The notes under the pieces were generated by a model. It searched no databases. It was not told the origin of the DNA and saw only the letters and a list, made by a program, of their open reading frames with translations. Below, piece after piece: positions 51,699 to 60,308 of a stretch of 64,000 bases of DNA. The stretch spans positions 237,371 through 301,370 of the forward strand of contig NZ_JAHUWH010000006.1 in the NCBI RefSeq assembly GCF_019219095.1, read 5' to 3'. Origin of the DNA: Acidovorax sp. sic0104 (lineage in GTDB: Bacteria > Pseudomonadota > Gammaproteobacteria > Burkholderiales > Burkholderiaceae_C). The position numbers were made by a program, and so were the translations under genes. The stretch's first letter is position 1. The number at the start of each line of letters is the position of its first letter.

Positions 51699-53450
51699 AT
51701 GAGCAGCCAGCACAACACCTTGCGCGTCACGCTGGGCCAGCACTCGCGCGCGGGGCACGGCGGGGTCAACCAGGACTTCCATGGCGCCGTGCTGCCGACG
51801 GAGCCTTTGCGCAGTACCAAGGGCATTGCGCTGGCGCTCGCCGATGGCATCGGCTCCAGTGCGGTCAGCCAGGAGGCCAGCGCTGCAGCGGTGCGCAGCT
51901 TCCTGGATGACTATTACGCCACGTCGGAGGCCTGGTCTGTGCGCCGGTCGGCGCAGCGCGTGCTGGGCGCCACCAATGCATGGCTGCACGCGCAAACCAT
52001 GCGCAGCAACGCCCGCTTCGACAAGGACCGGGGCTACGTCTGCACCTTCAGCGCCCTGGTGCTCAAGGGTCGCGAGGTGCATCTGCTGCACGTGGGCGAC
52101 TCGCGGATCTACCGCTTGCATCCTCAGTCGCTGGAGCCCTTGACGCAGGACCACCGCGTGCACCTCTCGTCGGTGGAGTCATTTCTGGGTCGCGCGCTGG
52201 GTACGGGCGCCAACGTGGAGATGGACTACCGCAGCCTGCCGGCCGAGGTGGGGGCGGTTTACGTGCTGGCGACCGACGGTGCGTACCTGCACTTCGATGC
52301 GGCCGCGGTGCACGATGCGCTCCATCGCTTTTCCAACGACTGGGACCGTGCCGCCCAGGCCCTTGTGGACAGCGCTCAGGCACAGGGCTCAGACGACGAT
52401 ATGACCGTGCAACTGCTGCGCATCGACGCGTTGCCCGAGGTGCCGCTGCGCGGCCTGCAGGCGCTGCGCGAGGATCTGGCCGTCACACCGCTGCTGGCGC
52501 CGCGCGCGCAATTCGAGGGGTTTCGCATCGTGCGGGAACTGCATGCCAGTGCTCGCAGCCACGTGTACCTGGCGGTGGATGAGCACACGCAACAGCAGGT
52601 GGTGCTCAAGACACCGTCTGTTGACGTGGCGGGCGACGCGTTCCATATGGACCGCTTCATGCTTGAGGAATGGGTGGCCAGACGCGTCCACAGCCCGCAT
52701 GTACTGAGACCCCACGTGCACGACCGTCCACGCAGGCATGTGTACGTCGCCATGGAGTTCGTGGACGGGCAGACGCTGGCGCAATGGATGATCGACCATC
52801 CGCGCCCGGACCTTGCAACGGTGCGCGGCATCATCGTGCAGGTGGGCAAGGGGCTGCAGGCGCTGCACGGCAAGGAAATGCTGCACCAGGATCTGCGGCC
52901 GGAGAATGTGATGATCGACCGCGAGGGCACCATCCGCATCATCGACTTCGGCTCGGCACGGGTCGCCGGGCTGGAGGAGGCGGCCCCGGATCAACGGGCC
53001 GACATCATTCCCGGCACACTGCAATACACGGCGCCTGAATACTTCGCGGGGCAGGAGGGCAGCGCCCGGGCCGACCTGTTCGCGCTCGCAGTGCTCGCCT
53101 ATCAGATGCTGACGGCGCAACTGCCCTACGGATTGCAGGTTGTGCGCATCAGGTCGGCCGGCGACATTCGGGCGCTGAGGTATGTGCCGGTGCGCCACTT
53201 CAGGCCCGATATGCCGCACTGGCTCGACGGCGTGTTGCAAAAGGCCCTGAGCCCGGACCCCACCAAACGCCAGGAGGTGGTGTCCGAGTTCCTGCACGAC
53301 CTCAACACGCCCGGCCCGCAGTTTCACCAACTGCGCCACCGTGCGGTGCCGCTGGCACAGCGCAATCCCGTGGTGTTCTGGCAGGCGACCAGCCTGTTGC
53401 TGGGGCTGGCGGTGGTGGCACTCGTGGGCGCGCGGGTCTTCGGCATCTGA
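51699..53450 (+). CDS. PP2C phosphatase - Ser/Thr protein kinase fusion, membrane-anchored
   Basis: A 583-residue bifunctional protein. Residues 1-245 are a PP2C phosphatase with the acidic metal ligands in GGVNQDFHG, ALADGIGSS, LLHVGDSRIYRL, LATDGAYL and SDDDMTVQLL. Residues 265-545 are a Hanks-type kinase with VVLKTP (lysine), HQDLRPENVMID (catalytic loop, HQD for HRD) and IIDFGSA (DFG); the Gly-rich loop is atypical (ELHASARSHVYLA). A C-terminal helix FWQATSLLLGLAVVALVGAR anchors it. Similar fusions sit in nitrate-assimilation clusters of Pseudomonas and others, but their substrate is not known to me. It lies 56 bases after the channel gene. Confidence 0.9.
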   Translation: MSSQHNTLRVTLGQHSRAGHGGVNQDFHGAVLPTEPLRSTKGIALALADGIGSSAVSQEASAAAVRSFLDDYYATSEAWSVRRSAQRVLGATNAWLHAQTMRSNARFDKDRGYVCTFSALVLKGREVHLLHVGDSRIYRLHPQSLEPLTQDHRVHLSSVESFLGRALGTGANVEMDYRSLPAEVGAVYVLATDGAYLHFDAAAVHDALHRFSNDWDRAAQALVDSAQAQGSDDDMTVQLLRIDALPEVPLRGLQALREDLAVTPLLAPRAQFEGFRIVRELHASARSHVYLAVDEHTQQQVVLKTPSVDVAGDAFHMDRFMLEEWVARRVHSPHVLRPHVHDRPRRHVYVAMEFVDGQTLAQWMIDHPRPDLATVRGIIVQVGKGLQALHGKEMLHQDLRPENVMIDREGTIRIIDFGSARVAGLEEAAPDQRADIIPGTLQYTAPEYFAGQEGSARADLFALAVLAYQMLTAQLPYGLQVVRIRSAGDIRALRYVPVRHFRPDMPHWLDGVLQKALSPDPTKRQEVVSEFLHDLNTPGPQFHQLRHRAVPLAQRNPVVFWQATSLLLGLAVVALVGARVFGI

Positions 53451-53539
53451 CCGTGTCGCGCCACCAACACCCTGCCGCGGCGCAAGTTAAGCTCTGGTGA
53501 AAAGCGTCGACCTTTTCGGCGCCAAGGATTCCCCAGACC

Positions 53540-53830
53540 ATGACTCACAGTTGCTTACTGATTTGCGCAGCATTGCTGGCTGGGTGCGCGAGCACACCCG
53601 ACACCTTGAATGTTCAGATTCTTCCTTCCCAGTACCGAGTCGGAAATGTGATGTCGGCGCTCGCAACCCCTGTCGTGGACGAAGTTGTCCGCCGCCAACC
53701 GAACAATGTCCACATCTCTGCGTGCCGTTCCACGCCCCACGCAAAGATCATTCAATTCAACACCGAATTACGGGCGCGATGGGATGCAAAAGGCACCCTG
53801 GGCTTCTACGAAACTTGCCCGGAGAACTGA
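53540..53830 (+). CDS. Small putative lipoprotein
   Basis: A 96-residue protein with a lipoprotein signal MTHSCLLICAALLAGCAS (lipobox LLAGC). The mature part has two Cys (HISACRSTPHAKI and YETCPEN) likely to pair, and a conserved-looking core SALATPVVDEVVRRQPNNVH. AAGGA lies 10 bases before the ATG. Function unknown. It is convergent with the ClpP-like gene. Confidence 0.75.
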   Translation: MTHSCLLICAALLAGCASTPDTLNVQILPSQYRVGNVMSALATPVVDEVVRRQPNNVHISACRSTPHAKIIQFNTELRARWDAKGTLGFYETCPEN

Positions 53831-53945
53831 CAGCGGGCCCGCTCAGGCCGGTGGGGTGGTCGGGACCGAGTACGCCGCATTGAGCCCCGTCCCGAAGGCG
53901 GGCCATTGAATGAAATCCGTGAACTCCACGGGCTGCTTGAATGAT

Positions 53946-54500
53946 TCAGATGACGGATGCAACCAGACCATGCTCCAGGGCCTCCTTGGCCGTCAGATAC
54001 CAGTCCTTGTCCAGTACGCGCCTTTCGATTTCCTCAGCCGTGAGAGCGGAGCCTTCCGCCAACCTGGCGAAGCCCTCGCTTTGAAGCCTCTGTCCCGATT
54101 CAATTTGCGCCAAGACGTCGTTCACTTTCGCTCGACAGCTTCTCAGTGCGCCGTCCAGGCTGACGGTGGCCGTCATCTTGCGTTCGTGGATCAGCAGTTC
54201 GCAATCCTCCGTCAGGAACCTCTGCCCTTTGGGAATGGCCGACATGATCGTGACGCCTGCCGAATAGACATAGGTTTTGCCGAGAAAGTAGATGCGTGCG
54301 CCGCCCATCTGCCAAAGCCTGAGCTCTTCTGCAATCCGGCGTCCCACCTCGGCATCGCCTCCGGAGGTACTCAGTTCAAACACGATGGGGCCGTCCTTGT
54401 TCGCCTCTGCCTGCTGCCGAAAGAACTCTGAAAGCATGTTCTCGTTCACGTCTCCAAAGAGGCGGATGTCGGGGGATAGCGATGGAATTTTTGTTGGCAT
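53946..54500 (-). CDS. ClpP-like serine protease (peptidase family S14)
   Basis: A 184-residue protein with the ClpP fold: DIRLFGDVNENM, FELSTSGGDAEVGRRIAEEL, the nucleophile Ser at about 80 in KTYVYSAGVTIMS, catalytic His at about 105 in LLIHERK, and the terminal DKDWYLTAKEALEHGLV that matches the ClpP handle end. It lacks the usual propeptide, is not next to clpX or tig, and is more divergent than housekeeping ClpP. It may be a stand-alone or phage-derived ClpP. ATG 54500 is the family-consistent start. Confidence 0.85.
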   Translation of the reverse strand: MPTKIPSLSPDIRLFGDVNENMLSEFFRQQAEANKDGPIVFELSTSGGDAEVGRRIAEELRLWQMGGARIYFLGKTYVYSAGVTIMSAIPKGQRFLTEDCELLIHERKMTATVSLDGALRSCRAKVNDVLAQIESGQRLQSEGFARLAEGSALTAEEIERRVLDKDWYLTAKEALEHGLVASVI

Positions 54501-54800
54501 GGTGGGAAGGGGGTTGCGTCGAGAAGTGCATGGCGGCGGGTGCCGTTGCCCCAGCCAGCTTAGTGACGCTCGCCTCGGTTGGCGTAGGACGGCCGCACCC
54601 GTACTTGTAGTGGGACCGCCAAGCGGCCAACCGGCCTGGGATGGGGGCCGATGTGGTGGTGTCTTGGCTGCCAGCCGGGGAGTCGTGGCACGTTGTTCTC
54701 GATGCAACACAATCGGAGCCATGGCCGCGATCTACGAAGATCTCGGCCATGGCTTCTGTGAGCCGCAACACCGGGTCTGCCAGCAGTCCTTGAATCGCCC
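54501..54800. other. Intergenic region, no clear gene
   Basis: About 300 bases between the ClpP-like gene start and the tRNA-Thr terminator. Open frames cross it on both strands but show no family features; the near-palindrome around 54720-54755 (ATGGCCGCGATC...GATCTCGGCCAT) may form a hairpin. Confidence 0.35.
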
Positions 54801-54837
54801 AAAACAAAAAAGCCCTGACTCTTGCGAATCAGGGCTT
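54801..54837 (-). terminator. Rho-independent terminator after tRNA-Thr
   Basis: Read leftwards: AGCCCTGA-TTCGCAAGAG-TCAGGGCT followed by TTTTTTGTTTT. It lies 7 bases beyond the tRNA end. Confidence 0.88.
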
Positions 54838-54843
54838 TTCATT

Positions 54844-54919
54844 TGGTGCCGGAGAGATGAATCGAACACCCGACCTTCTCATTACGAATGAGCTGCTCTA
54901 CCGACTGAGCTACACCGGC
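54844..54919 (-). tRNA. tRNA-Thr (CGT anticodon)
   Basis: 76 bases on the minus strand from GCCGGTGTAGCTCAGTCGG to an encoded CCA. Acceptor GCCGGTG pairs with the CTCCGGC side (one mismatch), and the anticodon loop TTCGTAA gives CGT, in the context of other tRNA-Thr(CGT) genes, including the G27-A43 mismatch seen in E. coli. Confidence 0.93.
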
Positions 54920-54931
54920 GTAAGCCTAAGA

Positions 54932-55939
54932 TTATAGCGTGGAATGGTAACTTGTCACGCGCTCGACCTCATTTTTGGAGCCGAGGATGACGCTCACGCG
55001 TTCGTGCAGCTGCGTGGGCTGGATGTCCAGAATGCGCTGCTTGCCGTTGGTGGCCGCGCCGCCGGCCTGCTCGACCAGCCAGCCCATGGGGTTGGCCTCG
55101 TACATCAGGCGCAGCTTGCCGGGCTTGTTGGGCTCGCGCTTGTCCCAGGGGTACATGAAGATGCCGCCGCGGGTCAGGATGCGGTGCACGTCGGCCACCA
55201 TGGACGCGATCCAGCGCATGTTGAAGTCCTTGCCGCGCGGGCCGTCCTTGCCCTGCAGGCATTCGTCGATGTAGCGCTTCACGGGCTCGTCCCAGTGGCG
55301 CATATTGCTCATGTTGATGGCGAATTCCTTGGTGTCCTCGGGAATGCGCACGTTCTCTTCGGTCAGCACGAAGGAGCCTTGCTCGCGGTCCAGCGTGAAC
55401 ATCGCCACGCCGTCGCCCACTGTCAGCACCAGCGTGGTCTGCGGGCCGTAGATGCAATAGCCAGCGGCCACCTGCGCCGTGCCGGGCTGCAAAAAGTCGC
55501 CGGCCTCCACGCCGCGGTCGTCATCCGGCTTCTTGAGCACGCTGAAGATGGTGCCGATGCTCACGTTCACGTCGATGTTGGAGGAGCCGTCCAGGGGATC
55601 GAACAGCAGCAGGTATTCGCCCTGCGGGTAGCGGTTGGGCACCAGGTAGATGCCGTCCATTTCCTCGGAGGCCATGGCTGCCAGGTGGCCACCCCATTCG
55701 TTGGCTTCGATCAGCACTTCGTTGGCGATGATGTCCAGTTTTTTCTGGATTTCGCCCTGCACGTTTTCACTGGAGGCGGAGCCAAGCACGCCACCGAGCG
55801 CGCCCTTGTTGACGGCCTGGCTGATGCTCTTGCACGAGCGGGCCACCACTTCGAGCAGCAGGCGCAGCTGCGAGGGAATGAGCCCGTCGATGCGTTGCTG
55901 CTCGACCAGGTAGCGGGTGAGGGAAATTCGGGAGCTCAT
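54932..55939 (-). CDS. fbp: Fructose-1,6-bisphosphatase class I
   Basis: A 335-residue gluconeogenic enzyme that removes the 1-phosphate of fructose-1,6-bisphosphate. Metal and substrate motifs are visible: [10 protein letters not shown] (metal Glu), [20 protein letters not shown] (DPLDGSSN signature), [18 protein letters not shown], and [23 protein letters not shown] 55939 ([15 protein letters not shown]) is the family start; the open frame extends upstream to 56062 without support. The tRNA-Thr gene lies 12 bases beyond its stop. Confidence 0.96.
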   Translation of the reverse strand: MSSRISLTRYLVEQQRIDGLIPSQLRLLLEVVARSCKSISQAVNKGALGGVLGSASSENVQGEIQKKLDIIANEVLIEANEWGGHLAAMASEEMDGIYLVPNRYPQGEYLLLFDPLDGSSNIDVNVSIGTIFSVLKKPDDDRGVEAGDFLQPGTAQVAAGYCIYGPQTTLVLTVGDGVAMFTLDREQGSFVLTEENVRIPEDTKEFAINMSNMRHWDEPVKRYIDECLQGKDGPRGKDFNMRWIASMVADVHRILTRGGIFMYPWDKREPNKPGKLRLMYEANPMGWLVEQAGGAATNGKQRILDIQPTQLHERVSVILGSKNEVERVTSYHSTL

Positions 55940-55979
55940 CGGTGGTTCGTCCTTGGGCTTGGGGGTATTGTGAAAGGGG

Positions 55980-56837
55980 TTACCGCGACGACTGCTCGCG
56001 TTCAGCCAGCTCGGCCAGCGTCGCCTCAGTCTCGGCCAGCAGGTCGTCGTCGCCGCTGGCATGGGCGATGGTCACGCGTTGCTGGAAAAGGCTGCGGGCC
56101 AGCGCGGTGTCGCCGCCCTCGTGGGCGAGCACGCCTTGCTGAAACAGTGTGTCCAGCACGATGTCGTCATCATGCAGCGCCTGGCCCAGCGCCAGACGCT
56201 GTGCAAGGTAGTGGCGCGCCTGGGCCGCGTCGCCCAGTTCGTAGGCGTTTTGCGCGAGGTTGTTGATGAGTCCTGACAGGCGCGCGTCCTTGTCGGAGCC
56301 AAAAGCGGTCTGCGCATCGCCCAGCAGTTGCTGGTTGTGGGCCAGCGCTTCGGCGAAGCGGCCGGCTTCGTGCAGGGCGTAGCCGATCTCTTCGCGGATG
56401 CCCAGCTTCTGCTCAAGGCTCAGCACGGCGCCGTCATGGTTGGCCCACAGCGCCGACTGGCGCAGGTGCTCGATGGCGGTGTCGTATTCCTCGGACTGCA
56501 GCGCCGATTCGCCGATGGCGTAGTGCTGCTGGTAGCGGTCGGTGGGCGTCAGGTCGCCCAGTGCCGCGCGGATCGCCAGCGCCCGCAGGCCCAGGGGCAG
56601 GCCTTCGTCGTCCATCTGCCGCTTGGAATACACGACGAACTGCAGCCACAGCAACTGGGCCAGTTCCGAGGATTCGGCGCCCAGGCCTTCTGCCAGAGGG
56701 CGCAGCGCTGCCAGGTCGGCCGACATGGCCGAGCCGCTGAACATCGCGCCTTCGTCGTACACGGTGTCGCGCAGCGGGTTGAACCGCTGCGCAAACTGCT
56801 GCGCCGGGCTCGTGGAGGAGCGTGAGAACAGGGCCAT
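55980..56837 (-). CDS. TPR-repeat protein of unknown function
   Basis: A 285-residue helical protein with repeated helix pairs of TPR type, for example [60 protein letters not shown] and [23 protein letters not shown] proteins are scaffolds for protein contacts. No signal peptide is seen. It sits 14 bases after the pepN stop on the same strand and 40 bases before fbp, so it is probably cotranscribed with pepN. Confidence 0.8.
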   Translation of the reverse strand: MALFSRSSTSPAQQFAQRFNPLRDTVYDEGAMFSGSAMSADLAALRPLAEGLGAESSELAQLLWLQFVVYSKRQMDDEGLPLGLRALAIRAALGDLTPTDRYQQHYAIGESALQSEEYDTAIEHLRQSALWANHDGAVLSLEQKLGIREEIGYALHEAGRFAEALAHNQQLLGDAQTAFGSDKDARLSGLINNLAQNAYELGDAAQARHYLAQRLALGQALHDDDIVLDTLFQQGVLAHEGGDTALARSLFQQRVTIAHASGDDDLLAETEATLAELAEREQSSR

Positions 56838-56851
56838 GCAGAGAGCCTGGT

Positions 56852-59608
56852 TCAGTCGGCCAGCGCGCGGGTGACCACCTCGCGCACGTCGTTGGACAGG
56901 TCCGGCCTGGCGGCGACGCGGGCGATGGCCTCGCGGGCGGCGGTACGCCAGGGCTCGGCCAGCTTCTTCCAGCGGTCCAGCGCGCGCGCCAGGCGGGCGG
57001 CAACCTGCGGATTGATCGCATCGAGCTCGATCACGCGGTCGCTCCAGAACACGTAGCCTGCGGCGTCAGGGCGGTGGAAGGCGCCAGGGTTGGCGCTGCA
57101 GTAGCTGAAGATCACGCTGCGCGCGCGGTTGGGGTTCTTCAGGCTGAAGTCCGCATGCTGCATGAGCTGGCGCACGGCGGGCAGCACGTTGCCGCCACGG
57201 TCCGGCGCGCCGGCCTGCAGCGCGAACCATTTGTCGATGACGAGCGGCTCGTCCTTGAACATCGAATGAAAGCGCGCCAGGGCAGGCGCCGCCAGCTCAT
57301 TGCCGCTGGCCACCAGGGCTGTCAGGGCATTGAAGCGGTCGGTCATGTTGCCAGCCGTCTTGAAGCGCTGCAACGCCTTGCCGGGCCACACGGTGTCGCC
57401 GGTCTTCTGCGCGGCGATGCACAGCATGTGCAGCGCCAGGCCGCTGAGCGCGCGGCGGCCCGAGGAGACCGGGTCGGGGCTGTAGCCGCCGGTGTCCTGG
57501 TTCTGCTCCCAGACGGCCTGCCAGTCGGCTTGCAGCGAGACGGCCAGCTGTTCGCGCATGGCTTCGCGCACGGCGTGGATGCGCTGGGGGTCCACCACCT
57601 CCATCTGCTCGGCGATGTAGGTTTCGGATGGCAGGGTGAGCACCAGTTCCTTGAACGCGGCGTCCAGCAGCGGGTTGCGCAGCACTGCACGCATGGCATC
57701 CACAAACTCTGCAGGCAGGATTTGGTGGTCGAATCGGCCGCTGGCGCTTGTCTGTTGTGCCCTGTCAGCTATTGACTTGATAGCAATGCGCAGGGCCAGG
57801 CGCTGGCCGGCTTCCCAGCGGTTGAAGGCATCGGTGTCGTGCGCCAGCAGGGCCAGGAGCTGGGCGTCGGTGTAGTCGATGTCCAGCACCACCGGGGCGC
57901 TGAACCCGCGCAGCAGCGAGGGCACGGGCTCGGCGTCGACGTTGGTGAAGGTGAGTGTCTGCGAGGCTTCTGTGAGCACGACGACGCGCGAGGTCGTGGG
58001 CGCCGCTGCATCGGCTGAGCCTTCGCCCGACAGTTGCAGGGCCACGGCCGTGCCGGTGGCCGCGTCGATCAGGCCCAGCTCCACCGGGATCACGAACGGC
58101 AGCTTCTCGCTTTGCCCGGGCGTGGCGGCGCAGCTTTGCGCCAGGGTGAGTGCGTAGCAGCGCGTGGCGGCGTCGTAACGGCCCGTGGCGCGCACGCGCG
58201 GCGTGCCGGCCTGGCTGTACCAGCGCTTGAACTGGGGCAGGTGCAGCGCCAGCGGACTGGCGGGGTTGGCATCGGCGATGGCCTGCACGAAGTCGTCGCA
58301 GGTCACGGCCTGGCCATCATGGCGCTCGAAGTACAGCTTCATGCCCTTGGCGAAGCCTTCGCGGCCCACCAGGTTGTGCTGCATGCGCACGACCTCGGCA
58401 CCCTTTTCGTAGATGGTGACGGTGTAGAAGTTGTTGATCTCGACGTAGCTGTCGGGCCGCACCGGGTGGGCCATGGGGCCGGCGTCTTCAGGGAACTGCG
58501 CGGTGCGCAGCACGCGCACGTCTTCGATGCGCTTGACGGCGCGGGCCGACGGGCTGCCGGCCAGGTCCATGCTGAATTCCTGGTCGCGAAAGACGGTGAG
58601 TCCTTCCTTCAGGCTCAGCTGGAACCAGTCGCGGCAGGTCACGCGGTTGCCGGTCCAGTTGTGGAAGTACTCGTGGCCGACCACGCTTTCGATGTTGGCG
58701 AAGTCGGTGTCGGTGGCCGTGGCTTCGCTGGCCAGAACGTACTTCGTGTTGAAGATGTTCAGGCCCTTGTTTTCCATGGCGCCCATGTTGAAGTCGCTGG
58801 TGGCGACGATCATGAAGCGCTCCAGGTCCAGCGGCAGGCCGAAGCGGGCCTCGTCCCAGGCCACGCTGTACATCAGCGAGTTCATCGCGTGTTCGGTCTT
58901 GCCCAGGTCGCCGGGGCGCACGTAGACCTGCAGCAGGTGGTCTGTGCCCGAGCGGCTCTTGATGTGCTGCTCGCGCGCCACCAGCTTGCCCGCCACCAGG
59001 GCGAACAGGTAGCAGGGTTTCCTGTGCGGGTCGACCCACTTGGCGAAATGGCGGCCGTCTTCCAGTGCGCCGCTGTCCACCAGGTTGCCGTTGCTGAGCA
59101 GCACCGGGTACTGGGCCTTGTCGGCGCGCAGCGTGACGGTGTAGCTGGCCATCACATCGGGACGGTCCAGGAAGTAGGTGATGCGGCGAAAGCCTTCGGC
59201 CTCGCACTGCGTGAAGAACGTGCCCTGGCTCACGTACAGGCCCATGAGCTTGGTGTTCTTGGCAGGGCAGCAGGTGGTGAAGATCTCGAGGGCGAAGGGC
59301 TCTTCGCCCTCAGGCAGGTTCTCCAGCACCAGGCGCGGGCCTTCCATCTTGAACGAGGTGCCCTGGCCGTTGACCAGCACGCGCGCCAGGTTCAGCTCGT
59401 CGCCGTCGAGCTTGAGCGGCTGCGCGGCCACGTCGGGGTTGCGGCGCAGGGTCATGCGGTTGAGCACGCGCGTCTTGTTCGGATCCAGGTCGAAGGTCAG
59501 CTCGACGCTGTCGATCCAGTAGGCGGGGGCGGTGTAGTCCTCGCGGCGGACGGCAGCCGGGTGGGCCGCGGCGTCTGCGCTTGCGTCGGCTTTATGCAGT
59601 TGCAACAT
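56852..59608 (-). CDS. pepN: Aminopeptidase N
   Basis: A 918-residue M1-family zinc aminopeptidase that removes N-terminal residues from peptides. The zinc site is VVGHEYFHNW (HExxH at about 312-316) with the third ligand Glu in LKEGLTVFRDQEF; the exopeptidase signature appears as MGAMENKGLN (GAMEN). The N-terminal beta domain (PAYWIDSVELTFDLDPNKTR) and long C-terminal helical domain are complete. At about residues 609-625 the sequence AIKSIADRAQQTSASGR is encoded by an interspersed repeat in frame. It overlaps the upstream HAD gene by 17 bases. Confidence 0.96.
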   Translation of the reverse strand: MLQLHKADASADAAAHPAAVRREDYTAPAYWIDSVELTFDLDPNKTRVLNRMTLRRNPDVAAQPLKLDGDELNLARVLVNGQGTSFKMEGPRLVLENLPEGEEPFALEIFTTCCPAKNTKLMGLYVSQGTFFTQCEAEGFRRITYFLDRPDVMASYTVTLRADKAQYPVLLSNGNLVDSGALEDGRHFAKWVDPHRKPCYLFALVAGKLVAREQHIKSRSGTDHLLQVYVRPGDLGKTEHAMNSLMYSVAWDEARFGLPLDLERFMIVATSDFNMGAMENKGLNIFNTKYVLASEATATDTDFANIESVVGHEYFHNWTGNRVTCRDWFQLSLKEGLTVFRDQEFSMDLAGSPSARAVKRIEDVRVLRTAQFPEDAGPMAHPVRPDSYVEINNFYTVTIYEKGAEVVRMQHNLVGREGFAKGMKLYFERHDGQAVTCDDFVQAIADANPASPLALHLPQFKRWYSQAGTPRVRATGRYDAATRCYALTLAQSCAATPGQSEKLPFVIPVELGLIDAATGTAVALQLSGEGSADAAAPTTSRVVVLTEASQTLTFTNVDAEPVPSLLRGFSAPVVLDIDYTDAQLLALLAHDTDAFNRWEAGQRLALRIAIKSIADRAQQTSASGRFDHQILPAEFVDAMRAVLRNPLLDAAFKELVLTLPSETYIAEQMEVVDPQRIHAVREAMREQLAVSLQADWQAVWEQNQDTGGYSPDPVSSGRRALSGLALHMLCIAAQKTGDTVWPGKALQRFKTAGNMTDRFNALTALVASGNELAAPALARFHSMFKDEPLVIDKWFALQAGAPDRGGNVLPAVRQLMQHADFSLKNPNRARSVIFSYCSANPGAFHRPDAAGYVFWSDRVIELDAINPQVAARLARALDRWKKLAEPWRTAAREAIARVAARPDLSNDVREVVTRALAD
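57736..57784 (-). repeat. Interspersed repeat inside the pepN reading frame
   Basis: On the minus strand GCTATCAAGTCAATAGCTGA, then CAGGGCACAACAGACAAGCG and CCAGCGGCC. All elements of the intergenic repeat (GCTAT, TCAATAGCTG, CAAGCGC-AGCGGCC) are kept in order. It encodes about 16 residues of PepN. Confidence 0.7.
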
Positions 59609-60305
59609 GGATGCTCTCCAGAAAGTCGGTGTTCATGAGTTCGGTGTAGTCGCGCACGGCGGCCACCACGTGGGGCCCAGCCAGTTCATCGGCGCTGTGC
59701 GTGCTGCAGATCGCCACGGCGCGCATGCCGGCGCGGCGCGCGGCCTCGATGCCAAATGGCGCGTCTTCAAAAACGATGCAGTGCTCGGGGGTGGCGCCGA
59801 TGCGGCGCGCGGCCTCCAGAAAGATGGCGGGCTGGGGCTTGCCGGGCAGGCCCTCGTCCCCGCGCACGATGGCCAGCGGCGCGGGCGCAAGGCCCAGGTG
59901 GCCCAGGGCGAATTCCACGTTGCCGATGTCCCCCGCAGTGCCCACCGCCACCTTGAGACCCCGCGCATGCACCTCTGCCGCAAACCGGCGAAAGCCGGCC
60001 ACTTCAGCAAAGCGAGGGGCGAACAACTCGCGGTAGATGGTTTCCTTCTCGTGCGTCAGCGCATCGGCCTCATCCTGCGAGACCGCGCGGCCCAGCAGTT
60101 CCACGATGCACTCGGTGCCATTTTTGCCCGTGGTGCGGGCCATGAGGTCGGGCACGTCGATGTGCATGCCCCGGCGGCGCGTGAACTCGACCCAGGCCTT
60201 GGCGTGCCAGGGCATGGAGTCGATCATGGTGCCGTCCATGTCGAAGATGATGGCTTCAGTGTGCGCGGGGGCGCCTTCAGTGCGCAGCAGCGGGATGGCG
60301 GCCAT
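59592..60305 (-). CDS. HAD-superfamily phosphatase (beta-phosphoglucomutase-like)
   Basis: A 237-residue subfamily I HAD hydrolase. Motif I is IIFDMDGTMIDS, motif II is in AVGTAGDIGNVEF, motif III Lys in GDEGLPGKPQPAIF, and motif IV IVFEDAPFGIEAARRAG. The helical cap lies between (WVEFTRRRGMHIDVPDLMAR). Such enzymes dephosphorylate sugar phosphates or phosphoglycolate, or isomerise beta-glucose-1-phosphate; substrate undecided. It ends within the start of pepN (17-base overlap) and follows prfB by 3 bases, suggesting an operon prfB-HAD-pepN-TPR. Confidence 0.9.
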   Translation of the reverse strand: MAAIPLLRTEGAPAHTEAIIFDMDGTMIDSMPWHAKAWVEFTRRRGMHIDVPDLMARTTGKNGTECIVELLGRAVSQDEADALTHEKETIYRELFAPRFAEVAGFRRFAAEVHARGLKVAVGTAGDIGNVEFALGHLGLAPAPLAIVRGDEGLPGKPQPAIFLEAARRIGATPEHCIVFEDAPFGIEAARRAGMRAVAICSTHSADELAGPHVVAAVRDYTELMNTDFLESIHVATA

Positions 60306-60308
60306 GGG

